Source: Bacteroidota bacterium (GTDB lineage: Bacteria; Bacteroidota; Bacteroidia; Chitinophagales; Chitinophagaceae). Taken from it: a DNA stretch of 64,000 nucleotides. The position numbers were made by a program, and so were the translations under genes. This document shows, in pieces, positions 53,752 through 64,000 of the stretch. The stretch is taken from NCBI GenBank assembly GCA_020161535.1, contig JAIUNW010000012.1:1-64000 (forward strand). Direction: 5' to 3'. Positions within the stretch are counted from its first letter, which is position 1, and every line of letters starts with the position of its first letter. The notes under the pieces are model-generated. The model was not told the origin of the DNA, searched no databases, and worked only from the letters and a program-made list of their open reading frames with translations.

Positions 53752-54545
53752 GGTGTCAGTCTTTGTTTCAGGGTTTCATATAAGATCATGCCCGTGGCCA
53801 CCGACACATTGAGCGATTCGAAATTGTTTGCCATGGGAATTCGAAAAACCGTATCGGCCGCTTTCATCAACGCCGGATAAATGCCTTTGTCTTCACTGCC
53901 CATGATGATGGCTATCGGTTCGGTCAGGTCGAGGTCAAAAACATTTTTCTCGGCGGTCATTTCACTGGCCATCACTTTTACGCCATGCAGGTGCAGGCTG
54001 TCGATCGCTTTGAGTAAACTGTTCACGCGGCAAACGGCAATCTTTTCCAGCGCACCTGCCGAAGTAGCAATCGCATCGTCGTTCAATGCACCCACCCCTT
54101 TGTCGGGTATGAGGATGGCATGCACGCCGCAGCAATAAGCAGTGCGGGCAATGCCACCAATATTGCGGATATCGGTAATGCCGTCGAGTATCAATACGAG
54201 GGGCGCCTCCCCCCGGTCGATCACCTGGCTCAATACCGCCTCCAGTTCCTGGTATTGAATTTTAGCGATCAGTCCCACCACGCCTTCGTGATCGGTAATA
54301 TTGAAACCGTTGAGTTTTTCTACGGGCACTTTGTTGATGGGCACATTCATCCGCTCGGCCAATCGTTTGATCTCTGCTATGTCCGGGCCATGCAAGGTGG
54401 GTACTAGGTAAATGCGTTCAAGTTGCTTACCGGCTTTCAGGGCGGCGACGACTGCCTGGCGGCCGATGACCAGCGACGACTTTTTGGGCCTCGACTGCAT
54501 GGGCTGCCGAAACGACGGTCGGGAAGGCTGACGAGATGGGTTCAT
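53748..54545 (-). CDS. rlmB: 23S rRNA 2'-O-methyltransferase RlmB
   Basis: I start at ATG 54545 (265 residues). The same frame is open further upstream, but that part comes from a YCII pseudogene. A basic lead (RPSFRQPMQSRPKKS) precedes the SpoU substrate-binding domain (VIGRQAVVAALKAGKQLERIYL). The knotted SPOUT methyltransferase domain follows, with LDGITDIRNIGGIARTAYCCG, IIMGSEDKGIYP and FRIPMANNFESLNVSVATGMI. It methylates G2251 of 23S rRNA with S-adenosylmethionine. It leads the operon with HMG-CoA lyase and GSCFA. Confidence 0.92.
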   Translation of the reverse strand: MNPSRQPSRPSFRQPMQSRPKKSSLVIGRQAVVAALKAGKQLERIYLVPTLHGPDIAEIKRLAERMNVPINKVPVEKLNGFNITDHEGVVGLIAKIQYQELEAVLSQVIDRGEAPLVLILDGITDIRNIGGIARTAYCCGVHAILIPDKGVGALNDDAIATSAGALEKIAVCRVNSLLKAIDSLHLHGVKVMASEMTAEKNVFDLDLTEPIAIIMGSEDKGIYPALMKAADTVFRIPMANNFESLNVSVATGMILYETLKQRLTP

Positions 54546-54549
54546 CCGG

Positions 54550-54557
54550 CAAAAGTA
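54550..54557 (-). promoter_or_regulatory. TAnnTTTG -7 element just before rlmB
   Basis: The minus strand reads TACTTTTG, matching the -7 consensus, only 4 bases before the ATG at 54545. If used, the rlmB transcript would be leaderless or nearly so. It lies between the YCII pseudogene remnant and rlmB. Confidence 0.3.
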
Positions 54558-54584
54558 GGATAAGTAAAAAGTAAAACCGGGGTT

Positions 54585-54808
54585 TTTCGGGCGAGGTTCC
54601 TGGCCAACAAGATGGAAAATCGCGAATCCGTCCGTTAGCTTGACAGCTTCATCGAGCGATGGCGCTTTCACGACGACATACCCGCCGATATTTTCCTTGA
54701 TTTCACTATACGGACCTACTGCGGCTTGATACTGTTCTGCACCTGCTTGGGCGAAAAACTATTCGCAGGCATTGGGGTAAACCTGAAAATCAGCATAAAC
54801 TCTTGCAT
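54585..54808 (-). pseudogene. YCII/DGPF-family pseudogene
   Basis: An N-terminal piece starts at ATG 54808 (MQEFMLIFRFTPMPANSFSP), as in YCII-related proteins, then hits a stop. A different frame downstream gives GPYSEIKENIGGYVVVKAPS and LDEAVKLTDGFAIF, the matching C-terminal half. The middle of about 45 residues is missing, so there is a deletion plus a frame change. The C-terminal frame runs without stop into rlmB. The rest of the 345-base gap to 54890 shows nothing else. Confidence 0.7.
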
Positions 54809-54890
54809 AAAGTTTGTTTTTTGTTTGAAATGTCAATGACTGTTACCATCTATTCGAATGAGGTGAACAGAAATGGACCATTTTTACACA

Positions 54891-56408
54891 CTATTTTTCT
54901 TTTTCGAAAACCACTTCATCCACTTCAGCCAGTTCCACTATTTCAACGGCGGCAATATGGCCGTTTTCATCCAGGCGAAAATGAAAACTAAAATCTGGCA
55001 GGTCGCTGTTTTTCTCATTGGTGCGAAACTGGTCGTAGTGATAGTGGTGCAGCGGCAAAAGCAAGTGCCGATAATCGGCCTGCAGCGCGCCGTTGACCAT
55101 TTTAATGGTTATTTGTCCGTAGGCAGGGTGCTTGTAAATGCCGGTATAGTCGGCCAGCGGGTGGCTGGGGTTGGTTCCTTTTTGCTGGTTGGCTAAAAAT
55201 GCCTGTTCGTCTTTTTTCTGTTTAGCCTTGGCTTTGCCGAAGTCTTCTTTGTACCGGCTTATCCAAGGCGTGCGTGGCAAACCGAGCAGGATGTCGAATA
55301 CCGGCAAGGCCATGATGGATCGCAGCGAGCCTGCTTCGGTGGCATTGTGCACCATGAAAATGCCCAACTTTTCACCGGGTAAAAAACTCAGGTTGGAATA
55401 AAATCCGTCGATAGAACCGGTATGGTACACCAGTTGATACCCTTTGTAGCTCTGCACGGTTCGGCCCAGGCAATACAGCGAGTTCGACAACTCGGGCCAG
55501 CGGGCTTTTTTCTCGGTCACATTTTGTGCCAACAGGGTCTCTTCAATGGCTGCCGCGGGAATGGCTTGGATGCCCTTGTACTGGCCTTTGTTGAGTTGGG
55601 CGATCATCCAATGGCTCATATCGCCTACGGTCGACTTAATAGTACCCGCCGGCCCCAGGGCCAACGACTGCGCAGGATGTGTGATGGGAAACATTTGCTT
55701 ACTGCTGTCGTTCTGGTAATACGACAAAGAATAATTGCCATAGGCCGTCATTTCTTCTGGCAAAAAACAACTTGCCTTCATTTGCAGGGGATTGAATAAG
55801 CGTTTGCGAATGATGGATTCCCAACTCGAATCGGTGATTTTTTCCATGGCAATGCCCGCCGTGGCGTACATCACGTTGTTATAAATATAGCCTTCGCGCA
55901 AGGTGTACTGCGGCTTCATATACTGCACCAATTGCAGCAGGTCATCGCGTGTAATATCCGTATTATACGCCCAGAAAGCATCGTAGCGCGGCAGCCCGGT
56001 ACGATGGCTGAGCAGGTCGCGCAGCGTTGCTTTGGCATTCAGCTCGTCGGTCGAAAAATGCAATTGCGGCAGGTAATCCCTGACCGGTGCATCCAAACTA
56101 AGTTTGTGTTCCAGGTCCATTTCAGCCACGGCAGTTGCGGTGAACAATTTGGAATTGGAAGCAATGGGAAACAAGGTGCTGGTATCTACCGGCAATTGCT
56201 GTTCGAGGTTGCGATAACCAAATCCTTTTGCATATACCAGTTTATCGCCCTGAACAATGGCAATCGCGAGCCCGGGAATATTCCAGTCTTTCATCAGGCT
56301 GTCGATGTATTGGTTTACGATCGGCAGCTTTTTTTTCCAGTCGATCGTTTGCGCAAAGAGAACGCTGCTTGTTAGCAACAGCACAAGCAGCCAGCAGGCT
56401 TTCTTCAT
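54891..56408 (-). CDS. Exported serine hydrolase, class C beta-lactamase fold
   Basis: This 505-residue protein has a signal peptide (SVLFAQ) and a beta-lactamase/PBP-like domain with Ser84-x-x-Lys87 (ASNSKLF), Tyr-Asn-Asn (YIYNNVMY) and His-Thr-Gly (YHTGSIDG). A C-terminal DUF3471-like beta domain (about 410-495; LADYTGIYKHPAYGQI) follows. Such enzymes are D-aminopeptidase- or esterase-like and act in the envelope. True beta-lactamase activity is not implied. It is a single gene between two minus-strand units. Confidence 0.88.
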   Translation of the reverse strand: MKKACWLLVLLLTSSVLFAQTIDWKKKLPIVNQYIDSLMKDWNIPGLAIAIVQGDKLVYAKGFGYRNLEQQLPVDTSTLFPIASNSKLFTATAVAEMDLEHKLSLDAPVRDYLPQLHFSTDELNAKATLRDLLSHRTGLPRYDAFWAYNTDITRDDLLQLVQYMKPQYTLREGYIYNNVMYATAGIAMEKITDSSWESIIRKRLFNPLQMKASCFLPEEMTAYGNYSLSYYQNDSSKQMFPITHPAQSLALGPAGTIKSTVGDMSHWMIAQLNKGQYKGIQAIPAAAIEETLLAQNVTEKKARWPELSNSLYCLGRTVQSYKGYQLVYHTGSIDGFYSNLSFLPGEKLGIFMVHNATEAGSLRSIMALPVFDILLGLPRTPWISRYKEDFGKAKAKQKKDEQAFLANQQKGTNPSHPLADYTGIYKHPAYGQITIKMVNGALQADYRHLLLPLHHYHYDQFRTNEKNSDLPDFSFHFRLDENGHIAAVEIVELAEVDEVVFEKEK

Positions 56409-56495
56409 AATAGTTGGTTGGGTATTACCGAAGTTACTGATTAGCGGGCATGAATTGGCGGCCGAACGCAGCAGATCTTATGGCTACCCTATGTT

Positions 56496-57341
56496 CTACC
56501 CTATTTGCAACGAAGTCATGGTCAGCGAACCGCCCAGGGGTTTGTCGTTGAACAGGCGCAGGGCTTCGTTTTTTTCCTGCAGGGCCAAGGTGTACAGCAA
56601 TGGCAAGTAATGTTCGGGGGTGGGAATCGCTTTGTCGAAAGCAGCGCCCTGGGCGCGAAAATCAATCAGCGTTTGATGGTCGCCGTTAACAATCGCTTTT
56701 TTCATTTTTTCACTGGCTTCGAGGGCCCAATCGTACGCGAAGCCGGGCTCATCCAAATGCTGCCAGGCCAGGGCACGCAGGTTGTGCACCATATTGCCAC
56801 TACCCACTACCAATATGCCTTTGTAGCGCAGCGCGTTCAACGCTTTGGCCAGTGTATAATGGTATTGCGCCGGCTGGCTATAGTCGATGCTCATTTGGAT
56901 AACGGGCACATCGGCTTTCGGGTAAAGGTGCTTGACCACGCTCCAGGCACCATGATCGAGCCCCCATTGCTGATCGTCGAGTTGCACCGCAGCACTGTCT
57001 ACAATTGATTTTGTCAGTAGCGCCAACTCGGGGCTACCAGGCGCAGGGTATTCTACCGCATACAATTCTGGCGGAAAGCCACCAAAATCATGAATGGTGC
57101 GCGGCTTTTCCATGGCTGTAACAAAAGTGCCGCGGGTTTCCCAATGGGCCGAAACAACCAGTATGGCGCGGGGCCGCGGCAAGTTAGTGGCGGTATCGCG
57201 AAAACCTTGCACGAATTCATTTTCTTCAATGGCATTCATGGGCGAACCATGCCCCAGGAACAAGGCCGGCATTTTTTCCGTGGCAGACCATTCCCGGTTG
57301 ATCTTCTCCAAAGCCTGCAGCGAATAGATGTTTCTTTCCAT
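56496..57341 (-). CDS. 4,5-DOPA-extradiol-dioxygenase-like protein (YgiD family)
   Basis: I start at ATG 57341 (281 residues); an upstream start at 57359 adds six residues with no benefit. The LigB-like fold shows metal-ligand histidines in FLGHGSPMNAI, VSAHWETRG and DHGAWSVVKHLYP, with GSGNMVHNLRAL near the C-terminal part. YgiD-type proteins are zinc- or iron-dependent and open catechol rings or act on related substrates. The natural substrate is not clear. It is divergent from the GH97 gene. Confidence 0.9.
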   Translation of the reverse strand: MERNIYSLQALEKINREWSATEKMPALFLGHGSPMNAIEENEFVQGFRDTATNLPRPRAILVVSAHWETRGTFVTAMEKPRTIHDFGGFPPELYAVEYPAPGSPELALLTKSIVDSAAVQLDDQQWGLDHGAWSVVKHLYPKADVPVIQMSIDYSQPAQYHYTLAKALNALRYKGILVVGSGNMVHNLRALAWQHLDEPGFAYDWALEASEKMKKAIVNGDHQTLIDFRAQGAAFDKAIPTPEHYLPLLYTLALQEKNEALRLFNDKPLGGSLTMTSLQIG

Positions 57342-57383
57342 AGTACAAAGTACAGCCAAAACGATTCAGGTCGGGTAATGTAA

Positions 57384-59528
<2,145 letters not shown>

Positions 59529-59830
59529 TCGAGATGGTTGATTTGCCTGCACCTGTCTCGCCCACAAATGCATTTCTTGGCCCGGCGCTGCACTGATAGA
59601 CACATCGTAGCGCACCTGTTTTTCGGGCACATGGCTGAAATTCACTTTGTCAAACTGCATGGAGTCGCGTTATGGCGGGGACATGGTTGCGGATCTATCC
59701 TAGCTCGTTCGGGTGCGGTATCGATCACAACAAAAATACGCTGAGCACCCGCCAGGGCCGCCTGCAAACTGTTGTACTGGCTGGAGATTTCATTCACCGG
59801 CCTGCTGTATAAAAACAGTGCAATGAAAAA
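59529..59830 (-). pseudogene. ABC exporter pseudogene fragment
   Basis: Three frames on the minus strand give consecutive parts of an ABC multidrug-type exporter. The first is the end of the membrane domain (NEISSQYNSLQAALAGAQRI, then VIDTAPE). The second is the start of the nucleotide-binding domain (MQFDKVNFSHVPEKQVRYDV, then SISAAPGQ, from 59660). After a one-base shift comes Walker A (FVGETGAGKSTIS). Both ends of the gene are gone: one end stops at the GH97 stop codon and the other at the metK terminator. It is a decayed middle section with at least two frame breaks. Confidence 0.75.
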
Positions 59831-59853
59831 GCCGCCTCGTTTGAGGCGGCTTA
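59826..59853 (-). terminator. Rho-independent terminator of metK
   Basis: GCCGCCTC and GAGGCGGC form a stem around GTTT (59831-59850). On the minus strand the stem is followed by TTTTT, 40 bases past the metK stop. Confidence 0.8.
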
Positions 59854-59892
59854 ACTACTTCCAACAGCAGCGCATGTGCGCCAGCGATGGTA

Positions 59893-61146
59893 TCATTTCA
59901 GTCCGAATGCTTTTTTCACCTTTGGTACATAATCCAGTTTCTCCCAGGTAAACAGCTCTACTTTCTTCTTAATCACTTTACCATCGGGCGACCTAAACTC
60001 TTTCTCCACCACTTCTGGTTTGCGGCCCATATGACCATAGGCAGCCGTCTCCGAATAAATCGGCGTGCGTAGCTTCAAGCGCTGCTCAATAAAATAAGGG
60101 CGCATATCGAAAATCGACGCTACTTTTTTCGCAATCTCTCCATCGGTCAGGTCCACTTTCGCGGTGCCATAGGTGTTGATATAAATGCCCATCGGCTGGG
60201 CAACACCAATCGCATACGATACCTGCACCAATACCTCATCACACAATCCCGCAGCAACCAGGTTCTTCGCAATATGACGTGTGGCATAGGCTGCTGAACG
60301 GTCTACTTTCGAAGGGTCTTTTCCGCTGAAAGCGCCACCACCATGTGCCCCTTTTCCGCCATAGGTATCAACAATGATCTTACGGCCGGTTAAACCAGTA
60401 TCGCCATGCGGACCACCAATCACAAATTTGCCAGTGGGGTTGATGTGAAACTTGATCTTGTCGTTGAAAAGTTTCGCGAATTTTTTATACTTGGTTTTAA
60501 CGCGGGGGATCAATATCTCCACCATGTCTTTTTTGATCTTGGCCAGCATTTTGGCTTCGGTATCAAAATCATCGTGTTGGGTAGAAATCACAATCGCATC
60601 AATGCGAATGGGCTTGTTGTTATCGTCGTATTCCAGGGTCACCTGGCTCTTGGCATCGGGGCGCAGGTACTTGATCTGCTTGTTCTCGCGACGCAGCGCA
60701 GCCAACTCCTGTAATAATTTATGCGCGATGTCGAGGGCCAGCGGCATATAATCGTCGGTTTCGTTGGTCGCATAACCGAACATCATGCCCTGGTCGCCGG
60801 CACCCTGGTCTTCTTTTTTCTTGCGGTCAACGCCCTGGTTGATATCTGCACTCTGCTCGTGGATAGCGCTTAATACCCCACAGGAATTCGCTTCAAACAT
60901 GTACTCGCTCTTGGTATAACCAATCTTCTTGATTACACCACGGGCAATTTCCTGCACATCGAGGTAAGCACGCGATTTTACTTCACCTGCCAACACCACC
61001 TGGCCGGTGGTTACCAGCGTTTCGCAGGCGACTTTTGAATTGGGATCGAAGGCAAGAAAATTATCAATCAGGGCATCAGAAATCTGGTCTGCCACTTTAT
61101 CAGGATGTCCTTCAGACACACTCTCAGAAGTGAATAAATAAGGCAT
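59893..61146 (-). CDS. metK: S-adenosylmethionine synthase MetK
   Basis: This 417-residue protein has all MetK signatures: [20 protein letters not shown] at the start, [12 protein letters not shown], and the P-loop-like [19 protein letters not shown]. It makes S-adenosylmethionine from methionine and ATP. It is longer than E. coli MetK (384), as is usual in Bacteroidota, owing to an insert near 155-190. It follows the GT5 domain gene by 64 bases but has its own -7 element, and a strong terminator follows. Confidence 0.97.
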   Translation of the reverse strand: MPYLFTSESVSEGHPDKVADQISDALIDNFLAFDPNSKVACETLVTTGQVVLAGEVKSRAYLDVQEIARGVIKKIGYTKSEYMFEANSCGVLSAIHEQSADINQGVDRKKKEDQGAGDQGMMFGYATNETDDYMPLALDIAHKLLQELAALRRENKQIKYLRPDAKSQVTLEYDDNNKPIRIDAIVISTQHDDFDTEAKMLAKIKKDMVEILIPRVKTKYKKFAKLFNDKIKFHINPTGKFVIGGPHGDTGLTGRKIIVDTYGGKGAHGGGAFSGKDPSKVDRSAAYATRHIAKNLVAAGLCDEVLVQVSYAIGVAQPMGIYINTYGTAKVDLTDGEIAKKVASIFDMRPYFIEQRLKLRTPIYSETAAYGHMGRKPEVVEKEFRSPDGKVIKKKVELFTWEKLDYVPKVKKAFGLK

Positions 61147-61169
61147 TGAACTTTTATTGTAATTGGGGG

Positions 61170-61177
61170 CAAATATA
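61170..61177 (-). promoter_or_regulatory. TAnnTTTG -7 element before metK
   Basis: The minus strand reads TATATTTG, an exact -7 match, 23 bases before the metK ATG. No well-placed -33 TTTG is visible. The leader is too short for a SAM riboswitch. Confidence 0.4.
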
Positions 61178-61210
61178 AGTAATTGGTAAACTTGTAATGA
61201 ACACTGTCAA

Positions 61211-62023
61211 TTACTTGGCCAAATCGGTGTATAACTGCAGGTAATCACTCAAATCTGACTCTGCATTATAGGCCAGAATTTTCTTTCCTTTTACTTTCGA
61301 AAACTCTTCTACCAGTTTCTTGTCTACCTTCTCAGCACCGAAGCTAATGGCATCTGCATACGTAGCGCCACCGCGAAACATCGCTGCATTATTGGCCTCT
61401 TTAAAAGGCTCCAGGTCTTTTTCTTTGATAGAAGTATGAATCACGGCCTGCTTCAGAAAATCAGGACCGAGCTTTTCTTTAAAACTGTTTTGGCCAATGG
61501 TGAACAACACTTTACTATGGCTGAATACCGGCTCTTTTTTATAGGCTGTTTTGAGGTAAAAAGGAATCAGGCCCGTCATCCAGCCGCTGCAATGAATAAT
61601 ATCAGGGGGCCAGCCGAATTTTTTCACCGTTTCAAGTGCGCCTTTGCAAAAGAATACGGTACGCAGGCTGTTGTCGTCGAACCACTGCTCTTTATCGTCG
61701 TGAAAAACAAATTTGCGTTTGAAAAGATCCTCATTATCGAGAAAGTATACCTGCAAGCGGGCATTGGGCAAAGAAGCCACCTTGATCTGAAGCGGAAAAT
61801 CGTCGTTATCAACCGTTACATTAATACCACTCAACCTTACCACTTCATGCAACCGGTGACGGCGTTCGTTGATGGTACCAAATCGCGGCATAATGCAACG
61901 CACTTCCAATCCACTGTCGTTCGATTTTATCGCCAGCCGATTCACTATTTCAGAGAACTCGGTTAGTTCCAGATAAGGCGACATTTCGTTGGCAATGAAT
62001 AAAATCCTTTTCTTTGTTGACAT
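61211..62023 (-). CDS. Glycogen/starch synthase N-terminal domain protein (GT5-like)
   Basis: This 270-residue protein corresponds only to the N-terminal Rossmann domain of GT5 glycogen synthases (ILFIANEMSPYLELTEFSEI, CIMPRFGTINERRHRLHEVV, DIIHCSGWMTGLIPFYLKT). The KxGGL ADP-glucose motif is changed, and the C-terminal GT-B half is absent. Such single-domain proteins occur widely in Bacteroidota, so it is not a recent truncation. Catalytic activity is doubtful; it may bind polysaccharide or a nucleotide sugar. It is divergent from panC and upstream of metK. Confidence 0.82.
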   Translation of the reverse strand: MSTKKRILFIANEMSPYLELTEFSEIVNRLAIKSNDSGLEVRCIMPRFGTINERRHRLHEVVRLSGINVTVDNDDFPLQIKVASLPNARLQVYFLDNEDLFKRKFVFHDDKEQWFDDNSLRTVFFCKGALETVKKFGWPPDIIHCSGWMTGLIPFYLKTAYKKEPVFSHSKVLFTIGQNSFKEKLGPDFLKQAVIHTSIKEKDLEPFKEANNAAMFRGGATYADAISFGAEKVDKKLVEEFSKVKGKKILAYNAESDLSDYLQLYTDLAK

Positions 62024-62075
62024 TTTTCTCTTTACTACAGGTGAAAATGGAACCTATTTTCTTCCAAATAGGGGG

Positions 62076-62083
62076 CAAAGTTA
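62076..62083 (-). promoter_or_regulatory. TAnnTTTG -7 element before the GT5 domain gene
   Basis: The minus strand reads TAACTTTG, matching the Bacteroidota -7 consensus, 52 bases before the ATG at 62023, in the gap shared with panC. Confidence 0.35.
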
Positions 62084-62120
62084 GTACTTTTTCGCTGAAA
62101 AGCGCTTAAACAGGGCATGC

Positions 62121-62966
62121 ATGATCCTTTTAAAAACGGCGGCTGACCTTCGCCGGCACCTGCTACAACTGGCTTCCACAGGCGATTCCATTGGTTTTGT
62201 GCCCACTATGGGCGCGCTGCACAATGGGCATTTGTCGCTGATCGAGGCTTCCAAAAAAGCCAATGCGGTGACCGTTTGCAGCATCTTCGTCAACCCAACC
62301 CAATTCAACGACCCCAAAGACTTCGAAAAATACCCGGTAACCATAGAGAACGACATTGCCTTATTGGAAAAAGCAGGCACCGACATCCTTTTTCTGCCAT
62401 CGGTCAACGAAATCTATCCGAACGGCACCAGTCATCTCCCGGCTTATCCACTCGGTTACCTGGAAACTATTCTCGAAGGCAAGTATCGCCCCGGGCATTT
62501 CCAGGGTGTTTGCCAGGTGATGGATCGACTGCTCACCATGGTCGACGCTGATCAATTGTACATGGGGCAGAAAGACTACCAGCAATGCATGGTGGTACAG
62601 CAACTGATCAACTACCGGCAGTTTAAAGTAAAGCTGCTGCCCTGCCCTACGTTGCGAGAAACCGACGGTCTCGCCATGAGCTCTCGCAACCAGCGACTAA
62701 ACGCCACTGAACGCCAACAGGCCGTAGCAGTTTCGCAAGCACTTACGATGGTTAAAAATGAAATCGCCGCCGGTAACCCCGCTCCCTTGTTGCAGAAAGC
62801 TGAACAAATGTTGCGCGACAACGGTTTTAAGGTTGATTATGTGGCCATCGGATCAGCGGCCGACCTCCGCCCCATTACCCAATGGGATGGCCAACAGCCC
62901 CTGGTTACCCTGGCCGCCGCTTACCTGAACGAAGTGCGATTGATTGATAATATGTTAATACCTTAG
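62121..62966 (+). CDS. panC: Pantothenate synthetase PanC
   Basis: This 281-residue protein shows the nucleotidyltransferase motifs of Pan[18 protein letters not shown] (HIGH-like), [40 protein letters not shown] and [11 protein letters not shown] (KMSKS-like). It joins pantoate and beta-alanine using ATP to make pantothenate. panD follows after 7 bases and supplies the beta-alanine. panB is not in this window. Confidence 0.96.
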   Translation: MILLKTAADLRRHLLQLASTGDSIGFVPTMGALHNGHLSLIEASKKANAVTVCSIFVNPTQFNDPKDFEKYPVTIENDIALLEKAGTDILFLPSVNEIYPNGTSHLPAYPLGYLETILEGKYRPGHFQGVCQVMDRLLTMVDADQLYMGQKDYQQCMVVQQLINYRQFKVKLLPCPTLRETDGLAMSSRNQRLNATERQQAVAVSQALTMVKNEIAAGNPAPLLQKAEQMLRDNGFKVDYVAIGSAADLRPITQWDGQQPLVTLAAAYLNEVRLIDNMLIP

Positions 62967-62973
62967 CGCCCCC

Positions 62974-63318
62974 ATGGATATCGAAATTTTGAAATCAAAA
63001 GTGCACCGGGCTGTCATTACCGAAGCAAACCTGCACTATGTTGGCAGCCTCACGCTCGATGAAGACCTGATGGAAGCCGCGAATATGATCGAGCACGAAA
63101 AAATCCAGGTGGTGAACGTGAACAACGGCAGCCGCATTGAAACCTATCTCATCAAGGGCCGTCGTGGTTCGGGTGTTTGCTGTTTGAATGGCCCCGCTGC
63201 TCGCCTCGGCGCCGTGGGTGATGTCATCATCATCATTTCTTACGCGCACATGGATTTCGACAAAGCAAAAACTTTCAAACCCTGGGTCATCTTTCCGCGC
63301 GAAGGCAATAAACTTTAA
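62974..63318 (+). CDS. panD: Aspartate 1-decarboxylase PanD
   Basis: This 114-residue pyruvoyl enzyme has self-cleavage site Gly24-Ser25 (HYVGSLTLD), Lys9, Arg12 and a conserved NGPAAR near residue 70, all in canonical positions. It decarboxylates aspartate to beta-alanine for PanC. It is 7 bases downstream of panC, so the two form the pantothenate operon. Length is typical. Confidence 0.96.
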   Translation: MDIEILKSKVHRAVITEANLHYVGSLTLDEDLMEAANMIEHEKIQVVNVNNGSRIETYLIKGRRGSGVCCLNGPAARLGAVGDVIIIISYAHMDFDKAKTFKPWVIFPREGNKL

Positions 63319-63392
63319 TCCGCAAAGGAAATAAATTCCAACGCTTTCATATAGCCGCCAGTGGGCGTATCTTTACGCATCAGTCCGGAAAT

Positions 63393-64000
63393 ATGAACAA
63401 GAAGCTCAGTAGTTGGATGCAAACCTTCTTCTTCCTAGGCCTCGCCATCTTTCTTGTATGGTGGAGTATTGGCAAGATCAGTGCGTCTGAATGGCAACAA
63501 ATGAAAATCGCATTGCTGCGTACCAATTACTGGCTGCTCATTCCTGTTGCCATGGCACTGCTGATTAGTCATTACAGTCGCGCCATGCGTTGGAAAATTC
63601 TCATGGAACCCATGGGTTATAGTCCCGGGAACACCAACACCTATCTCGCCGTTTTGATCGGTTATTTCGCTAACCTGCTGGTGCCCCGTTTGGGCGAAGT
63701 ATTGAAATGCACCTTGCTGGCGCGGTACGAAAAAATTCCGGCCGACAAACTCATCGGTACCATCGTGGCCGAACGTGCTTTCGATTTGATCTGTTTGGTA
63801 TTGGTTTTTGCCATCACTATTTTTTCGCAGATCGATATCATTGGTGCTTTCACGCTCGAGCTGTTTAAAAAAATGATCAATGGTTCGGGCGATGGGCCCG
63901 ACTACCGCAGGCTTGCCTTACTCGGCGTTGGCCTGCTGCTATTGGTGCTGGCTATCCGCTGGCTGTTCAAAAAATTTGCCGGCCATGGTTTCATGCTGAA
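63393..64000 (+). CDS. Lysylphosphatidylglycerol synthase TM-region/UPF0104 protein (partial)
   Basis: The first 202 residues of a multi-spanning membrane protein start at ATG 63393 and run off the window. It shows IFLVWWSIGKI, then SHYSRAMRWKILMEPMGY and TYLAVLIGYFANLLVPRLGE, with LGTIVAERAFDLICL-like residues following (here IGTIVAERAFDLICL). These are hallmarks of the UPF0104/LPG synthase membrane domain family of flippase-like proteins. It follows panD by 74 bases. The lipid or sugar substrate is unknown. Confidence 0.88.
   Translation, partial: MNKKLSSWMQTFFFLGLAIFLVWWSIGKISASEWQQMKIALLRTNYWLLIPVAMALLISHYSRAMRWKILMEPMGYSPGNTNTYLAVLIGYFANLLVPRLGEVLKCTLLARYEKIPADKLIGTIVAERAFDLICLVLVFAITIFSQIDIIGAFTLELFKKMINGSGDGPDYRRLALLGVGLLLLVLAIRWLFKKFAGHGFML

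Noticed and set aside
54803..55196. + strand frames at the end of the serine hydrolase gene
   Set aside because: Antisense to the hydrolase C-terminus and the YCII remnant; no independent support.
61147..61210. SAM riboswitch before metK
   Set aside because: Only 64 bases are available, with a -7 element 23 bases from the ATG; no SAM-I/II-like stems are visible.

Overview
The window reads as chromosomal DNA of a Bacteroidota member, most likely family Chitinophagaceae. This rests on the gene families present (GSCFA protein, DUF5686 protein with a carboxypeptidase-like domain, GH97, LytS/LytT pairs, a free-standing GT5 N-terminal domain, DUF4386). It also rests on several upstream copies of the Bacteroidota -7 promoter element TAnnTTTG, the general lack of Shine-Dalgarno sequences and a base composition near half GC. 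No plasmid, phage or CRISPR signature is visible.

Layout. 1-465: the end of an IS21-type element (four direct repeats with an exact 24-bp period), a strong hairpin and a short gene remnant. 466-2090: a CPVC thioredoxin-like protein, an exported protoglobin and a MarR regulator with a four-cysteine tail. 2122-6814: a LytS/LytT two-component pair divergent from a run of small membrane proteins and a lipoprotein. 6806-14409: a TPR histidine kinase and NarL-type regulator divergent from three consecutive genes for large secreted proteins of unknown function. 14487-26904: redox, metal and stress genes: flavin oxidoreductase, KatG, a multicopper oxidase fused to a CopB-like barrel, tRNA-Ser(CGA), an exported alpha/beta hydrolase coupled to an ECF sigma factor, and a peroxiredoxin-like protein. 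27023-36762: NhaA, a decayed patch, then transport genes (Kir channel, YeiH, ClC) and a WYL regulator. 36769-54545: mostly housekeeping and metabolism (GH63, MutS2-like protein, TrhO, penicillin acylase, a BioF-like protein, MiaE, HMG-CoA lyase, RlmB). 54585-64000: a serine hydrolase, DOPA dioxygenase-like enzyme, GH97, MetK, a GT5 domain protein, PanC-PanD and the start of a flippase-like membrane protein.

Four gene-poor gaps hold fossils, not empty DNA. 28385-29601 contains an IS3-type OrfA fragment and a YwqJ-like deaminase toxin domain whose CxxC motif lies behind a stop codon. 54546-54890 contains a YCII/DGPF-family pseudogene that now reads in frame into rlmB. 59529-59892 contains the middle of an ABC exporter with a frameshift before Walker A. 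1-465 contains the IS end. The most surprising intact gene is the BioF-like protein at 50104-51198, which has lost the PLP lysine and other cofactor contacts.

The best candidates for undescribed biology are that PLP-less BioF homologue, the exported protoglobin/thioredoxin/MarR set, and the three-gene secreted cluster opposite its own two-component system.
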